This document shows positions 33,351 to 44,070 of a stretch of 64,000 bases of DNA, piece by piece. The position numbers and the translations under genes were made by a program. A model generated the notes under the pieces. It had not been told where the DNA came from. It ran no database searches and worked only from the letters and a program-made list of their open reading frames with translations. Numbering within the stretch: position 1 is the first letter of the stretch; the number at the start of each line of letters is the position of its first letter. The stretch covers positions 19,819,123 through 19,883,122 of the forward strand of contig NC_062224.1 in the NCBI RefSeq assembly GCF_902686445.1, written 5' to 3'. The stretch is from Sciurus carolinensis. Taxonomy: Eukaryota; Chordata; Mammalia; Rodentia; Sciuridae.

Positions 33351-34689
33351 GAAGGAAAAACCAAGTTCCACTTATAATAAGCATTTGATGCAACTAAAGG
33401 GAATGTTCAGTTCCGGCCCCCACTCTGTAAACCTGGCTTTGAGGATAGTGAATGTAGTGAGCTGCCTCAGTTTCAGCTTCTTATGTGATAGAGGTTGTAA
33501 GGTCATTTTCTTTGGACATTGTACTGTATTTACCCATGTTCATGGCCCAGCAACTTCATTTCTGTTTGCTGCTTCCAACAAGGAAAATATAATGTACCAG
33601 AATTCTAAACACGTGGACAAAAAGTCTTGGCTTGTTAAGCCGTAGCATTTATGGAGTTGAATTAGAAGAAGTCATAAAAATGTGGATGGAGATGTAGTTC
33701 AGTGATACCAGCCCTTCCCCCTCAAAAAAAGAGGGAAGTTATTCTAAGGCGATAATACTGCATCTCAAATATAATCAGTTCATTGACTTAACTGTCAGTT
33801 GTGAATCTTATCAGCAGAGATGAATGAGTTTGTTAATCCTATAAATACAGTAGCCTTCAATAATCATATTAACCAGTAACTTAGTTTGATAATACATTGT
33901 GATACAATGTGAAATCACCTGAAAACTATTTTTCAGGATCCCCCCTTGCCCCCAGCTGCCATGAAGCCTATGCATAAATAATTATTTAATTTTTGAGACA
34001 AAATGCAAACAATACACTTAAAGACTGGATTTTTGCCCTTTGAAAAATGTGGTCTATGAAATAGTCATCATGGACTTTTTGCAGCATTCCACCAAATACA
34101 GTATTATTAGGTTGTAACTGTGCTGCCTGGATCCCTATTAATGACTGCTAAATGCCAGTTAGGTTGATCTCTCTGAGGAGCTACTTCCTGGCCACTTTCG
34201 GCTTTCCAAATATCTGAACAGGGTCATCTCACCTCCTTCAGCAGCTCCTAGCAAAGATTAGTCTTTAACTCTTGAATCCATTTGAAATCCAGCTGTATAA
34301 AGAGGAAGCTCCCCTCTCCTCCAAGTCTGGTCTTAGATTTTGAAAACAGAAACATCTTTAACCTCTGGGTACAAAAAGCTCTTTTGTGGAAAAGGCCTCC
34401 GTCCTTCCTCCCTCTGAATCTTGTTTGAAGTTTCCTATTGCACACAGCATCCGTGTCACTGGTTAAAATTTTATGGACAAATATAGGGCTTTATATTGTT
34501 CATTTCTTGCTTTTTCATTTATTAAAAATAATAATTCTCATGGTCCTGGAAGTCACAGAAGTGGACTGTTATTGATTAGTTATGTTCTTATTTAGCTACA
34601 TAGTAAAGATTGCTTATTGGCACTTTCCTAGATTTTGAAAGAAGGTTTAAAAGATTTAGGATCCCCAAGATCTGGTTTCATGTTCAATT
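33351..34689. other. Unassigned sequence with a short ID trace
   Basis: About 1.3 kb. GGAGATGTAGTTCAGTG at about 33688-33705 is the A-box end of an ID fragment. The remainder holds no recognised repeat or exon. Confidence 0.4.
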
Positions 34690-34810
34690 TCTTGCTCAGT
34701 GTAACCTTGGGCAAATTCTTTAATCTCTTCAAACTGTCATTTTTAATTAATAAAATGGGAATAATCATGGTATCTTCCTAGTTACTTAGCCTTATGTATA
34801 ATAAGCACAT
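34690..34810 (+). mobile_element. MIR SINE relic
   Basis: AGTGTAACCTTGGGCAAATTC, TTTAATCTCTTCAAACTG and TTAATAAAATGGGAATAATC are the MIR core in order. Confidence 0.75.
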
Positions 34811-34829
34811 CATTACCAATTGCTACTTT

Positions 34830-35482
34830 ATATTTGTAACCCAAACTGAACTTCTGATCATCTCCTTTCTAACTTCTCATCTTAGTTGATCATAATTCCA
34901 TCCTTCTAGTTGTTTAGATCAAACACTTTGGACTCATCCCTGGCTTCTCTTTCTCTTGTACCACATCAACTCTTAGAAAATCCTGTTGGTGCCAAGTTCA
35001 AAAAATGTGCAAAATGCTGAAACTTCCTAATAAGACTCCTTCCTTCTGTCTTTACTCCCTCCAGTGTATTCTCAAGCAGTCAGCGTGAACTTTTTAAATG
35101 TAATCAGCTGAGTCGTGTTCGCTCTCTTCTCAGGATCCTTCAATGACCCCTCCACGTCACTAAAAGTAAAAACCCAAGTTTTCACACTGGCTAAAGGACC
35201 TTATGTGATCAGCCGCCTCCCCGCCTTCCTCGTCCCTCTATAACTACAGAGATCACTCGTATACATCATGCATCCCTTGATCACTTGCCTGTACCACACA
35301 GGCCTTCTGGCTGTTCTCCCTTAACACCATGCCCTGGCCCTGGCTGTTCCCTTTGCTCAGAGCACTGTTCCCCTGATGGTTAACTCCATCATCTCTTCAG
35401 ATCGTTGCTTAGATCTTACCATCTCAATGAGGCCACGCCTGCACATCTTATTCAAAACACAACTTCACCTTGGTCAAGTTAG
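34830..35482 (+). mobile_element. L2 LINE, 5' portion (split by SINE)
   Basis: ACTTTGGACTCATCCCTGGC, TTAGAAAATCCTGTTGGTGCC, CAGCGTGAACTTTTTAAATG, CACTGGCTAAAGGACCTTATGTGATC and CCCTGGCCCTGGCTGTTCCC are consecutive L2 blocks. The element resumes after the antisense SINE. Confidence 0.85.
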
Positions 35483-35737
35483 TTTTTTTTTTTTTTTTGG
35501 TACCAGGGATTGAACCCAGGGGTGCTTAGTAACTGAGCCACATTCCAGCCCTTTTCATTTTTTCATTTAGAGACAGGGTCTTGCTAAGTTGCTTAGGGTC
35601 CCACTAAGTTATTATTATAATTTTTTTTTTAATATAGGGCCTTGCTGAGTTGCTGAGGCTGGCTTTGAACTTGCAATCCTCCTGCCTCAGCCTCCCTAGT
35701 TGCTGGGATTACAGGCGTGCACCACCAGGCCTGGAAC
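35483..35737 (-). mobile_element. B1-dID composite SINE, antisense, nested in L2
   Basis: Poly-T, then antisense ID (GGTACCAGGGATTGAACCCA) with a shortened core, then antisense B1 (TTGAACTTGCAATCCTCCTG, TGCTGGGATTACAGGCGTGC). A second T-rich tract at 35620-35630 splits a duplicated middle segment. Confidence 0.95.
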
Positions 35738-35930
35738 TTAGTCTTTTTTAGGGTCCTTTTCACTTAATACTGTATTAGTCACTTATTTATTATGTTTATC
35801 AATTATTCTTTGCCTTCCCCCTAAACAGAAGCTCTATAAATGCTGAGGCCTTTGTCTCATCTGTTCACTGATGGATACTAAGCACCTAAAATAGTGCCCA
35901 GCTAATATTTTTGATTGAAAATGATTGCTG
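35738..35930 (+). mobile_element. L2 LINE, 3' portion
   Basis: GTCCTTTTCACTTAATACTG, CTGAGGCCTTTGTCTCATCTG and CTAAGCACCTAAAATAGTGCCC complete the L2 3' end interrupted by the SINE. Confidence 0.7.
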
Positions 35931-36954
35931 TGTCTTTAAAGTAGAAATCTAAGTAATATGAAAAAATTGGCAGGATCTAAAGTACTCACTTTATTACACT
36001 TAAAAATTATAGTCATCTACTGATGATCTTGATCACTTCATTAATGACTAAGAAATCACTATTTCTGTGGTACTTACTCTTAAATCATTTCTAGTATGCT
36101 TTGCTTTTATGTTATTTAAAGTAAATTGTTTTTACTTGGTGGAACACTCTCTGACCATTCTTAGAGTCAGTAGCGTTCCTAATTTCAGTTTCCAAGTGCC
36201 AAGGTCCTCTAATCCCCAGCTTGACAACAAACTTTGCAAATGTATGTGCATGATTCTGAAATGCTTTTAACAAACTAGCACATTTAGAATAATGTTACCT
36301 TTAGAGCGGATAGGGCACTGTTACTAGAAGGAGGCCAGGAGATGTCCTGGTAATACTGGTAATACCCAGATGGTGGCTTTCTTACTTTTTATTATAATGC
36401 CCAGTTATATATTTTTGTTCTGTATTACAGATATATATGTATTCATTTGTATAAATGAAATCATTTATAATAAATATGAAGGAAAAATATAGTTCACTTG
36501 TTCTAATATTACTTTTTATTTTTCTTCAGTTTGAAAGGACAGAGCTTTCTGGATATAAATCTTCCAGCCAGTTGTGGAAACATAATTGTTGTGTGATGAA
36601 GCATTTATCCCCTCTCCCAGCCCACAACCATCTCACTGATGAATCTGTGATATGAAACCAAATCAGAAAGAGTTCAATCAGAATTTGAAAAAAAAAAAAG
36701 ACTTACTACTTTGTTGATTTAATCAACATAGCAGGCTGTCATGAGGAATTTAAATATAATAAAGATAAAAATAAAAACACATGATTGCTGCCAAAGCAGA
36801 TTATTTTTTCAAAAGACAAATATAAAGATAATGACTTCAATATTGATTATACTATCTGGTCTTCCCACTGTAAAAATCCAAGTTCTTTGTTTGGTTACTT
36901 TCTATTCATCCTCCTTCCCTGACCCCAATCCGGTGTAGGGACCCGATATGTGTT
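35931..36954. other. Unassigned AT-rich sequence
   Basis: About 1 kb with three short plus-strand frames of no recognised family. Confidence 0.4.
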
Positions 36955-37105
36955 CACATAGCACATGACTCAGGTCATTTGTTGAATTTAACTTCCTATT
37001 TATGTTTCCCTTTCTAGACTATAAGCTCGTTGAGGAGAGGACCCATGCTTTCTCACCATTGGTACCCTAATCTTCAATGTGGCACCTCAATGTGGCCTGG
37101 TTTAA
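36955..37105 (+). mobile_element. L2 3'-end fragment
   Basis: CTAGACTATAAGCTCGTTGAGGAGAGGACCC and TTGGTACCCTAATCTTCAATG correspond to the L2 terminal block. Confidence 0.6.
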
Positions 37106-37109
37106 ACAT

Positions 37110-37262
37110 CAGCTCTGCATATTATTCCCTGTTTAAGTTTCTTACCCTCTCTGTGCTTTCAAATCCACAATGATGAAAAGGCAGTGATAACAGTCTAAGC
37201 CCAAGATGCAAGGATAAACAAAATGATACCTCTAAAATAGTTAGCACAGCATCTGGCACATG
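37110..37262 (+). mobile_element. MIR SINE relic
   Basis: TTTAAGTTTCTTACCCTCTCTG and GCACAGCATCTGGCACATGA delimit a diverged MIR core and tail. Confidence 0.55.
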
Positions 37263-37677
37263 ACTGAGTGTCCCTAATCTAAAAATTAAAAAATCCCAAA
37301 TCCTCCAAAATCAGAAACAATTTTGAATACCAACATGGAAAAATTCCACACCTGACCTCATGTGACAGGTCACAGTCAAATGCCGGCTTATCACATACAG
37401 TTTATCCAAGGGAAAAATTACTCTCCAGGCCCCATGAGGCAACTATATACAAGGTTTGTTTCATGTACAAAATTATTTTAAAATATTGTATAAAATAACC
37501 TTTAGGTTATGTATATAAGGTGTATTTGAAATCAAAAGGGAATATTGTGTTTAGACTTGGGTTTCATCCCTTAGATATCTCATTATTTATATGCAAATAT
37601 TCCAAAATTAAAAAAAATTCAAAATCCAAAATATTTACAGTCAAAGTATTTTGGATAAGTGGTACTCAACCTGTATA
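37263..37677. mobile_element. Tigger-type MER element with visible terminal repeats
   Basis: Left end GAGTGTCCCTAATCTAAAAA and right end TTTGGATAAGTGGTACTCAACC are diverged inverted copies of the same end (GAGTATCCCTTATCCAAA type). The interior has TACAAGGTTTGTTTCATGTACAAA and a TATGCAAATATTCCAAAAT block, as in Tigger-derived MER elements. Confidence 0.75.
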
Positions 37678-38009
37678 AACTAAAGGAGCATTATAATAAA
37701 ATGTTATTTACTATTACCATATGGGGATCAAAGTGGAACCTGAGTTGACAGAAAAGAAAAGAGATCTCATAATTTTAATGATTCGAGTTCATAGTCAATG
37801 CTAAGGAAATGTTTGGAAATGGAGCCAAGAATTCAAGTCACAGAGTATGTACTGAGATTGTGTAGTGCCCTGGAGCAGAGTGACATTTCTACCAGCTCAA
37901 GCCTCACTGTTGACCGAAGGATCAAAATTTGGGACCAAAGGTCAACTGAGATTCAGGGAGCTTCACACATTTTGATGGTACCACCCAGAATGAATTGAAA
38001 TATCCTGAA
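37678..38009. other. Unassigned sequence
   Basis: A 66-codon plus frame (37798-37998) has balanced composition but no recognised family. Confidence 0.35.
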
Positions 38010-38110
38010 CTTTTAGCAAACACATTTTGAGTCCTGACTATGGTGATGGAATTGTCTAGATAATGGGGATGCAGTGGTGGTGGGTGCTGTCTTCTCCCAG
38101 AGGCTGTTCT
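38010..38110 (-). mobile_element. Old L2/MIR-type end, antisense (tentative)
   Basis: TTTTGAGTCCTGACTATGGTGATGG followed by ATAATGGGGATGCAGTGG resembles the antisense L2 start TTGAGCACCTACTATGTGCC...GGGGATACAGCAGTG. Confidence 0.4.
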
Positions 38111-39069
38111 TAGGCCCCCCCTGCCATGCTACTGTACAATCCAGTCCTTAGTGCTATTTTTCCTTCTGTAGAAAAATGTAATTGTTACTTTTCTAGATAC
38201 TTTCTCTAAAGTTCATGTTTTTCATGATCATTATATTTGCCACATATATAAACATCAATATCCAACTAGTGCCCCTACCTAATATCTGTCAGTCTTAAAA
38301 TCTAGTATTTATTATATACCTGAATTTACATAATAAAGACTTAAAGTTCCTTGACACTTAAGATGACAGTACTGATACAAAACACACACATAACTTTTCG
38401 TTTTGAAAATGCCAATTATGTCAATAATAATTGCTCTATCTTGAGGTTCTATTTAGTTCAAAATTGTTCCATTTTGCAAACTCCTAAGATCTTTCTTTTG
38501 CCTTTAAACAAACTTATGAGGTTCTAGAAAACTGTAAAGTTGACTGTCTGTTAGGCTATAGAACACAAACTTAGTTTATTCTAAAATTTGTGGACTCACT
38601 GAAAGGCTTCAGGTATAAAAATAAATAAAATAGAAGAAAATTAGAAATAAATGAAAATAATAATGCTATTTTGAAGAAAATTCAAGGTGGCCATATCAAA
38701 AACAAACAGTTATGACAATAAACTTTATAAATAGTTCATTTATCTAAAACAAAGTTAAAAAGGCAAAAAATGGGAAATTGGTATGTAGCTTGGGATATAA
38801 ATATAAAAAATTTAATGGGTGCTACATAGACTAGTACTATGTGTAAGATTCAAAGTAGCTACCTGTTTCAAAGTTATATTTTTTGAGAAATAGCAATAGA
38901 GCACTTTTGAAATGTAACATTGATCTGTGGCTATTCTCTGTTTTTCAATAGAATGGAAAGTTGCTATTTTACATATAGGCTAGAAATCGACTTTTTACTT
39001 TTCAGAAACAAGACCTTAAAAGTGTTACTATTCCAGAACTTAACAAAATCCGTCAGCATTATTATTATT
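38111..39069. other. Unassigned AT-rich sequence
   Basis: About 1 kb of very AT-rich DNA. No frames or repeats recognised. Confidence 0.4.
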
Positions 39070-39140
39070 TTGTAGCACTGAGCATTGAACCCACCCCCTG
39101 GGCATGCTGGTGCTCTTCCACTGAGCTTTGTCCCAGTCCC
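39070..39140 (-). mobile_element. ID SINE, antisense
   Basis: TGTAGCACTGAGCATTGAACCC, GCATGCTGGTGCTCTTCCACTGAGC and CCCAGTCCC; degraded. Confidence 0.8.
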
Positions 39141-39154
39141 TTGCTATCCGGATC

Positions 39155-39275
39155 ATTTCCTCCATTATTACACAGTCTAATCATCTCACTTTACTGGTAA
39201 GTTATCTGAGGTCCAGAGAGGTCAAAACAATTTAAGGTCAGCCTTGTCTGGGAGTTAGAACCCAAGTCTCAAACA
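39155..39275 (-). mobile_element. MIR SINE relic, antisense
   Basis: CTGAGGTCCAGAGAGGTCAAAACAATTTAAGGTCA and GTTAGAACCCAAGTCTC are the antisense MIR core and 5' end. Confidence 0.65.
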
Positions 39276-40079
39276 CCCAGAAAAGACACAAATAGTAGTA
39301 AGAATGTAAAAATTATGAAGTATGAATACTTTGGGGATGACATTAAATTTCACAATCATGGAGCTGACAGGAAATACCACTGGAAACACTGCAGAGGATT
39401 TCTTCACAGATGCCTGCTAACCTTGCTAGGCAGCATTTCTGGCCCATGTGCCATGCTAGTATTTCAGTGAGGCCCAGAGGAAACAGCGCTCTGGGTTTAT
39501 TTAAAAGGACAAGGTTCTCTTTCTGAAATTTCAGTTTGGACTCCCTGATTTAAAAATGAGTAAAGGAAGTACCCTTGCCAGTGTTTAAAAAACATTATAC
39601 CACCAAAAAGCATACCTGGAGGGGTAATACTTTCTTTTCTTACTCATTTCTCTTTCTCCAACAATCACATTTAAAGTTCCTTCCAAAAGCACTTTGCTGG
39701 GAGTGGTTCTAGGAAACATATTTTGCTTTCCATTCTGGTATGAATCCTAAGAAATACCTTTCCAGAGGGAAAAGAAGAGGTACACCCGTCAAAGGGGCAA
39801 GGTCTTTATCCCAGGAGGGCTTGCCGGGGACACACGGACATTTTGGTGAGTTTCTTTGAAAAGGCCTACTGCGCCTTCACTCTAAGCCAAACTATGAAAC
39901 TTATGTCTGGTGTCCAAACTTATCTTCATCATATTTTAAAATGAAAAGGAGACTATTTCGGAGGAAACGGTAATTTTGATATAAGAAGACACAGTTGTCT
40001 AAAAGTTTTAAAGGAAGGAAACACTTTGAGATGTATCTGGCAGCCATCGACACCAATTCTCCCAGGACTTGCATTTAAA
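39276..40079. other. Unassigned sequence left of the CpG island
   Basis: If the island promoter fires on the minus strand this is the start of the first intron. No exon recognised. GC content rises towards 40080. Confidence 0.4.
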
Positions 40080-40249
40080 CTGGGGTCCCAGAGCCGGGGA
40101 ATTCCTCCAGCTTCGGTCAGGTTGGGGCTCCCGGACGTGCTGGACCCGCGAGGGTGCACATCAGTTCTCTTGTTCAACCTTGTAGCAATTTCCTGGGCAG
40201 GAAATCTGTCAAATCTGATGAAACAGAATGCGGCGAAGCCTAAACCGAG

Positions 40250-40279
40250 ACCCAACCCCTGGCGCCAACTGGGTTGGGT
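40250..40279. repeat. Perfect 9-bp inverted repeat (hairpin) in the CpG island
   Basis: Arms ACCCAACCC (40250-40258) and GGGTTGGGT (40271-40279) are exact reverse complements around a 12-base spacer holding the palindrome GGCGCC. It would lie just inside the first intron of the proposed minus-strand transcript. Function unknown. Confidence 0.85.
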
Positions 40280-40452
40280 GCGGAGGGGACCCCGGGGACC
40301 GGCTACCCTCCAGGGTCCGGCCAGGGGCGCGTGTTCCCGAGGCCAGCGCCGGGAGCCGCGCTGGGCCTCGGACACCACAGGCATGACATATGGTCCGGTG
40401 ATGCCCGAGGGCTGAAGCCGCCGCTCGCGGGGCTCCGGACCCGGCGGGCGCC

Positions 40453-40460
40453 GCTTACCT
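40453..40460 (-). other. Consensus 5' splice donor (AG|GTAAGC)
   Basis: Plus strand GCTTACCT reads AGGTAAGC on the minus strand, a strong match to the donor consensus. Its place 300 bp past a TATA box in a CpG island makes chance less likely. Confidence 0.5.
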
Positions 40461-40763
40461 CGACGGCTCTGCGGGGACCGACGCGCGGAGACGCGGTGGG
40501 GGCGCCCGGCGGGCTGGGCAGCTGGGGGCCGGCGGCGGGGCGGGCGGCGCGGTCGCCTTCGGCTCTGAGGTCGGCTGCACCCTGGCTCGAGGTCCGCTGC
40601 CCCGGGGAGGAAGTGGTGTCGGCCCTCCCCTTTCCACGCAGCGCGCAGACGGGTGGCGCTCGCCGCGCTGCTTTGCACCGAGGTGCTCGGAGGCGTCTGG
40701 TTAGGGGCCAGGGACTCAGAAACAGGGCTGCAGGACCCCTAAAGCTCGCGGGCTGCTCTCCCA
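40459..40763 (-). other. Putative first exon (non-coding or 5' UTR), minus strand
   Basis: Inferred from a TATA box at 40790-40797 and a splice donor read on the minus strand as CGAG|GTAAGCGG, with GT at 40458-40457. Expected initiation is about 25-30 nt past the TATA, near 40760-40765. Between there and the donor the minus strand contains no ATG. The only nearby ATG (40769) opens an 18-codon-scale frame ending quickly. That suits a 5' UTR exon whose start codon lies in a later exon, or a lncRNA. No family can be named. Confidence 0.4.
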
Positions 40764-40789
40764 ACTCATCAGGCCTGTGCCTTCTTTCC

Positions 40790-40797
40790 TTTATATA
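40790..40797 (-). promoter_or_regulatory. TATA box, minus strand
   Basis: Plus strand TTTATATA reads TATATAAA on the minus strand, set in GGGTATATAAAGG. It fits the TATAWAAR consensus and sits at the edge of the CpG island, pointing leftward. Confidence 0.55.
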
Positions 40798-41250
40798 CCC
40801 TCCCCCACACCCGTGAATAAACAAACGAAAAAAAGTCCAACAACGAAAAAGATGTTCGTTTTGTTTGGTTTTTAACTCTGGGAAAAGTTGCGCCTTCCTC
40901 CTTCATCCTTCTCCCACGTGCGCGGGTCTCAGGGGCGTCCCTGGCGAACCGACCCATCTTTGTAGCCTTGATAAATTAAGAACTGAGGAACTCGGGGCCA
41001 AGCCATGGTTCCACAAAAGGCGTAGAACCCACTCTGTTTTGCAACCGTCATCCGAAGCGTTACTTCAGCCTTCTCTGTGCTTCCTCTTTCGGGCCACTTG
41101 GGTAAGGCTTCCCGGTCTTGCAGTCTGCCCACAGGGCATGCGGCATGGGACAGCAGAGAAGAGTGACTGGGTGCCAGGGGTGGCCAGGTGACACCGGAGG
41201 GAGCCAGGGCCTGGGTGGGGGCGGGGAGGAAGGGTGTGCTCAGCATTTCT

Positions 41251-41574
41251 CAACCATCAGCGTGGCAACCCCATCAGATACAGTGATGAAAATAAGTGAT
41301 GCAAATGCACAGCGTCCTTTGAGGCCCCGCGATTTGTAACAGTAAAGGACTGACTGGAAATACCCAGTGACTGTTGGGAGTGGGGTCTCCTGAGAGAAAG
41401 TGACTGGGGAAGTCTGAAAATACAGAAGTTAAAAATTGGTTACGATTTGTAAATGTGGTCGAATTCATCGCCTCTTCCTCTCTACAGCTGGGTCTGCAAG
41501 GGCTTACAGGCAGCAACAGGACTGTGGCAGCATCCTAAAGACATACATTAGGCACATCAATTACTAAGGGAACT
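41251..41574. other. Unassigned sequence right of the CpG island
   Basis: GC content falls to background. Contains no recognised repeat. A possible plus-strand donor (G|GTAAGG, GT at 41102-41103) lies within the island just before it. Confidence 0.35.
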
Positions 41575-42170
41575 TCTGATAGATGGGTCATTTATTCAAT
41601 GAGAAATTACTTATTAAGCATCCACTCTTCTAAGAACAAGAAAAAATGGTGACGAAAACAATTCCTCCTCTGGTAGATGGTGCATTCTAGTTGACAAAAA
41701 AGCAGATGATACAAAAAATGAGTAGCTAACATGTGGAATAATGTGTTTTGAGGGAAACTAAAAGGTGAAGGATAGAAAGTGATGGGTGTGGGAATCTTGT
41801 TGCTGTGTTGATGACGGTGACTGAGGAAGAGCCATCTGATAACCGATTCTTGAGCCAGTCCTAAATGACATGAAAGATTAATTCATGTTGGATTTTTGGA
41901 TGAGAATATTCCAGGCAGAAAGGATAGCACCTTTGAAGGCCCTAAGTTAGGAGAGCACTAAAGATAGTGGAAAAACAGCCAGGAAACTAGTATGACTGGA
42001 GCAGCCTGAGAGGAACAGATAGAAGATGAGATCAAAGAGAAAAAGGTGACCAGATTGTGTGTGGCCTTGCAAGCTCTATGTGGATGAGATTTGGAGGTGA
42101 GATGGAAAGTCATTGGAAGGTTCTGAACAGAACCTTAAATGCTATGTAGAAAAAAAAAGCAAGCAGTGAA
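41575..42170 (-). mobile_element. L2 LINE relic, antisense
   Basis: GGGTCATTTATTCAATGAG, ATATTCCAGGCAGAAAGGATAGC, TTTGAAGGCCCTAAGTTAGG, GTGTGGCCTTGCAAGC and GATGGAAAGTCATTGGAAGG are successive antisense L2 blocks. Confidence 0.8.
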
Positions 42171-42239
42171 ATGGGGATCTTGTGGGAGGGAAAGTGGTTA
42201 AGGAACATCTCTTGGTGAAGTAATGAGAAGGGACAGTCA

Positions 42240-42467
42240 TTCAGAGACTTGGAAAAGCATTCCTGAAGAAGAGTAAGAAAAGGTGCTCAGATAGGAACAC
42301 AGAGGCAGACCAGTGTGGCTGAACACAGTAAAAGAGTAGGGCAGCAGTAGAGGACAAGGACAGAGAGGTGAGTAGGGACCAGATCAATCATGGCCTTGTG
42401 GTCAGTGTTGAGGACTTTGGGTTGTATTCTAATTCAGTGGGAGGTACTAGAAGGTTTTTTTCTTTCT
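42240..42467 (-). mobile_element. Second antisense L2 fragment (before SINE)
   Basis: AAAAGCATTCCTGAAGAAGAG, CAGACCAGTGTGGCTGAACAC, ACCAGATCAATCATGGCCTTGTGG and GAGGACTTTGGGTTGTATTC repeat the same L2 region. This is a second L2 copy or a tandem duplication of the first. Confidence 0.75.
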
Positions 42468-42616
42468 TTTTTTTGGGGGGGGTGCCAGGTGTTAAACCTA
42501 GGGGCGCTTAACCACTGAGTCACATCCCCAAGCCTTTTAAAAATTTTTTAAATTTTGTGCTAGGGCCTCGCTAAAATGCTGAGGCTGGCTTTAAACTTGT
42601 GATCCTCCTGCCTCAC
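42468..42616 (-). mobile_element. B1-dID SINE, antisense, nested in L2
   Basis: GGTGTTAAACCTAGGGGCGC, ACCACTGAGTCACATCCCCAAGCC, then B1 antisense TGAGGCTGGCTTTAAACTTG and TGATCCTCCTGCCTCA. Confidence 0.92.
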
Positions 42617-43170
42617 GATGGTGGTGGAGCTGGGGAAGCTGCAGAAGGGATTAGGAATTAAATGTAAACCAGAACATTTATAGTCATGGAAACTGGTTCC
42701 AGGCAAGTCAATAGAAAAGTCAGTAGGGACAAGCCATGCAGGGTTGTGTGGACCATGTCTAGGATTGTTTTCTCAGTCTAAGAATAAAGAGAATGTGTTA
42801 ATAATATTTTAATTTGTCAGGTGAAGGGATTTAAGTTTTAGAAAAATCATTCTGGCTATCATTTGGGAAATTGATTAGATGAAGAAAGACATAGACCCTG
42901 AAAGATGTCCAGGCTAAAATGGGAAGGAGATTATATGGTTTTGACTAGGTTGGTAGCAGTAAAGAAATGTAAAGAAATAGATGGACTCGAGGGATATTTG
43001 CAAGGTGTTGTCAGGAGACTCTGATGACTGAACACAGGCAGAGTGCAGAAGAGGGAGAAAGAAGTCAAGACTGACTGTAAGAATCAAGCCGGTGTCATGA
43101 CGACTGATAGTGCTGGTATGGAGACGAGGCAGTCTGGAAGAGCACTAGCTGGGCAGGTGAACATGATGAG
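42617..43170 (-). mobile_element. Antisense L2 continuation
   Basis: AGAAAAATCATTCTGGCTATC, GACTAGGTTGGTAGCAGTAAAGAAATG, ATATTTGCAAGGTG and GAAAGAAGTCAAGACTGACTG continue the antisense L2 (ATCACTCTGGCTGC ... GTGGTGGCAGTGGAG ... GAGTCAAGGATGACTC). Parts between are diverged. Confidence 0.65.
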
Positions 43171-43229
43171 GTTTATTTCAAACGAGCTAAGTTTTGCAAG
43201 ACTTTGAGACAGCCGAGTGAAGTCTTCTC

Positions 43230-43580
43230 TGTAATAAAAAGGTGCATATAACTATGACAACATGGATGAACCCCCAAATAATGCTGAGTGCAAAGAGCCA
43301 GATTACAGAAGTACATGTACATGATCATATTTATATAATATTCTTGAAAATTCAAACTATTGTGATCAAAAACATGGAGGAGGGGAGAGAGGGGGGAAAA
43401 GGGAAAGATAGCCAAGAGGCACAGGAACACTCAGAAGCGATGAACATGTTCATTATTTGGATTTTGGTGGTGGTTTCAGTGAATGTAGCTATGTCAAAAA
43501 GGATCAAACTGTACATGTTAAATATATGTAGTGCTATGTGTCATTTGTACCTCAATAAGGCTGCAAAAAAAAATCTTTAC
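43230..43580 (+). mobile_element. L1M-type LINE 3' UTR relic
   Basis: CATGGATGAACCCCCAAATAATGCTGAGTGCAAAG, TGGTGGTGGTTTCAGTGAATG, AAACTGTACATGTTAAATAT and TTTGTACCTCAATAAGGCTG mark an L1M 3' end. The 128-codon plus frame across it is incidental. Confidence 0.75.
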
Positions 43581-44070
43581 ACCCTGCACTGCTATTCAAT
43601 TAATGATTTCAAAAAATTTAAATCTTGAAATCTAAACTAAATGTTAGTTATAATCTTATTTATTAATAAGAGAACATTTCAAAGTCTGTAATATTAATAT
43701 TTTAAGCAAATATCGATAAATAGGGAAGGCTTTTTGCTTTAGATTTTTCTTAACATTTTGTTGTTGGAAACCTTGGTCTGAAATCAAGGCTTATTTATGT
43801 TAATAAGAGAGCAAAAGGGAGAAAATTTCAAAATTGTACAGGAAGAAATATGAAATGAAATAATGCTAATTTTCTAGACTCTCTGACCAATACCCGAGGC
43901 AGCAAAAAGTAATTGGATTTTGCAGATATCCAGGTACCATTACAGGTACCATAAGAAGGTGATGAAATAATATAACTGTGCTATGACAATATTTTTTTTT
44001 TTTTTTTTTTTTACTTAACATACTAAAATTTTTAAAAAAGCAGGATTTAAGCAATGCTAAAGTTACTGTT
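43581..44070. other. Unassigned AT-rich sequence
   Basis: Contains a pure T run of about 21 bases at 43992-44012. Otherwise nothing recognised. Confidence 0.4.

Larger units (their letters stand above)
40080..41250. promoter_or_regulatory. CpG island, candidate promoter
   Basis: The only CpG-rich tract in the window: CG dinucleotides are frequent from about 40085 to 40740 and moderately so to about 41230, against near absence elsewhere. In mammals such islands usually cover promoters or first exons. Long frames on both strands here (up to 241 codons minus, 180 plus) overlap each other and follow from the lack of stop codons in GC-rich DNA. The 241-codon frame opens with GTG, not ATG. Nearby is an E-box CACGTG at 40915-40920. 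The gene served is not identifiable from this sequence. Confidence 0.8.

Noticed and set aside
39953..40824. Long open frames (241 and 173 codons minus, 180 plus) as a protein-coding exon
   Set aside because: They overlap each other on both strands, are Arg/Pro/Gly-rich as expected from CpG-rich DNA, and the 241-codon frame begins at GTG. The 173-codon frame starts upstream of the TATA box. No domain is recognisable.
41098..41107. Plus-strand splice donor G|GTAAGG as proof of a rightward gene
   Set aside because: A single donor-like motif without a plus-strand core promoter or acceptor is weak. I keep it only as a note beside the CpG island.
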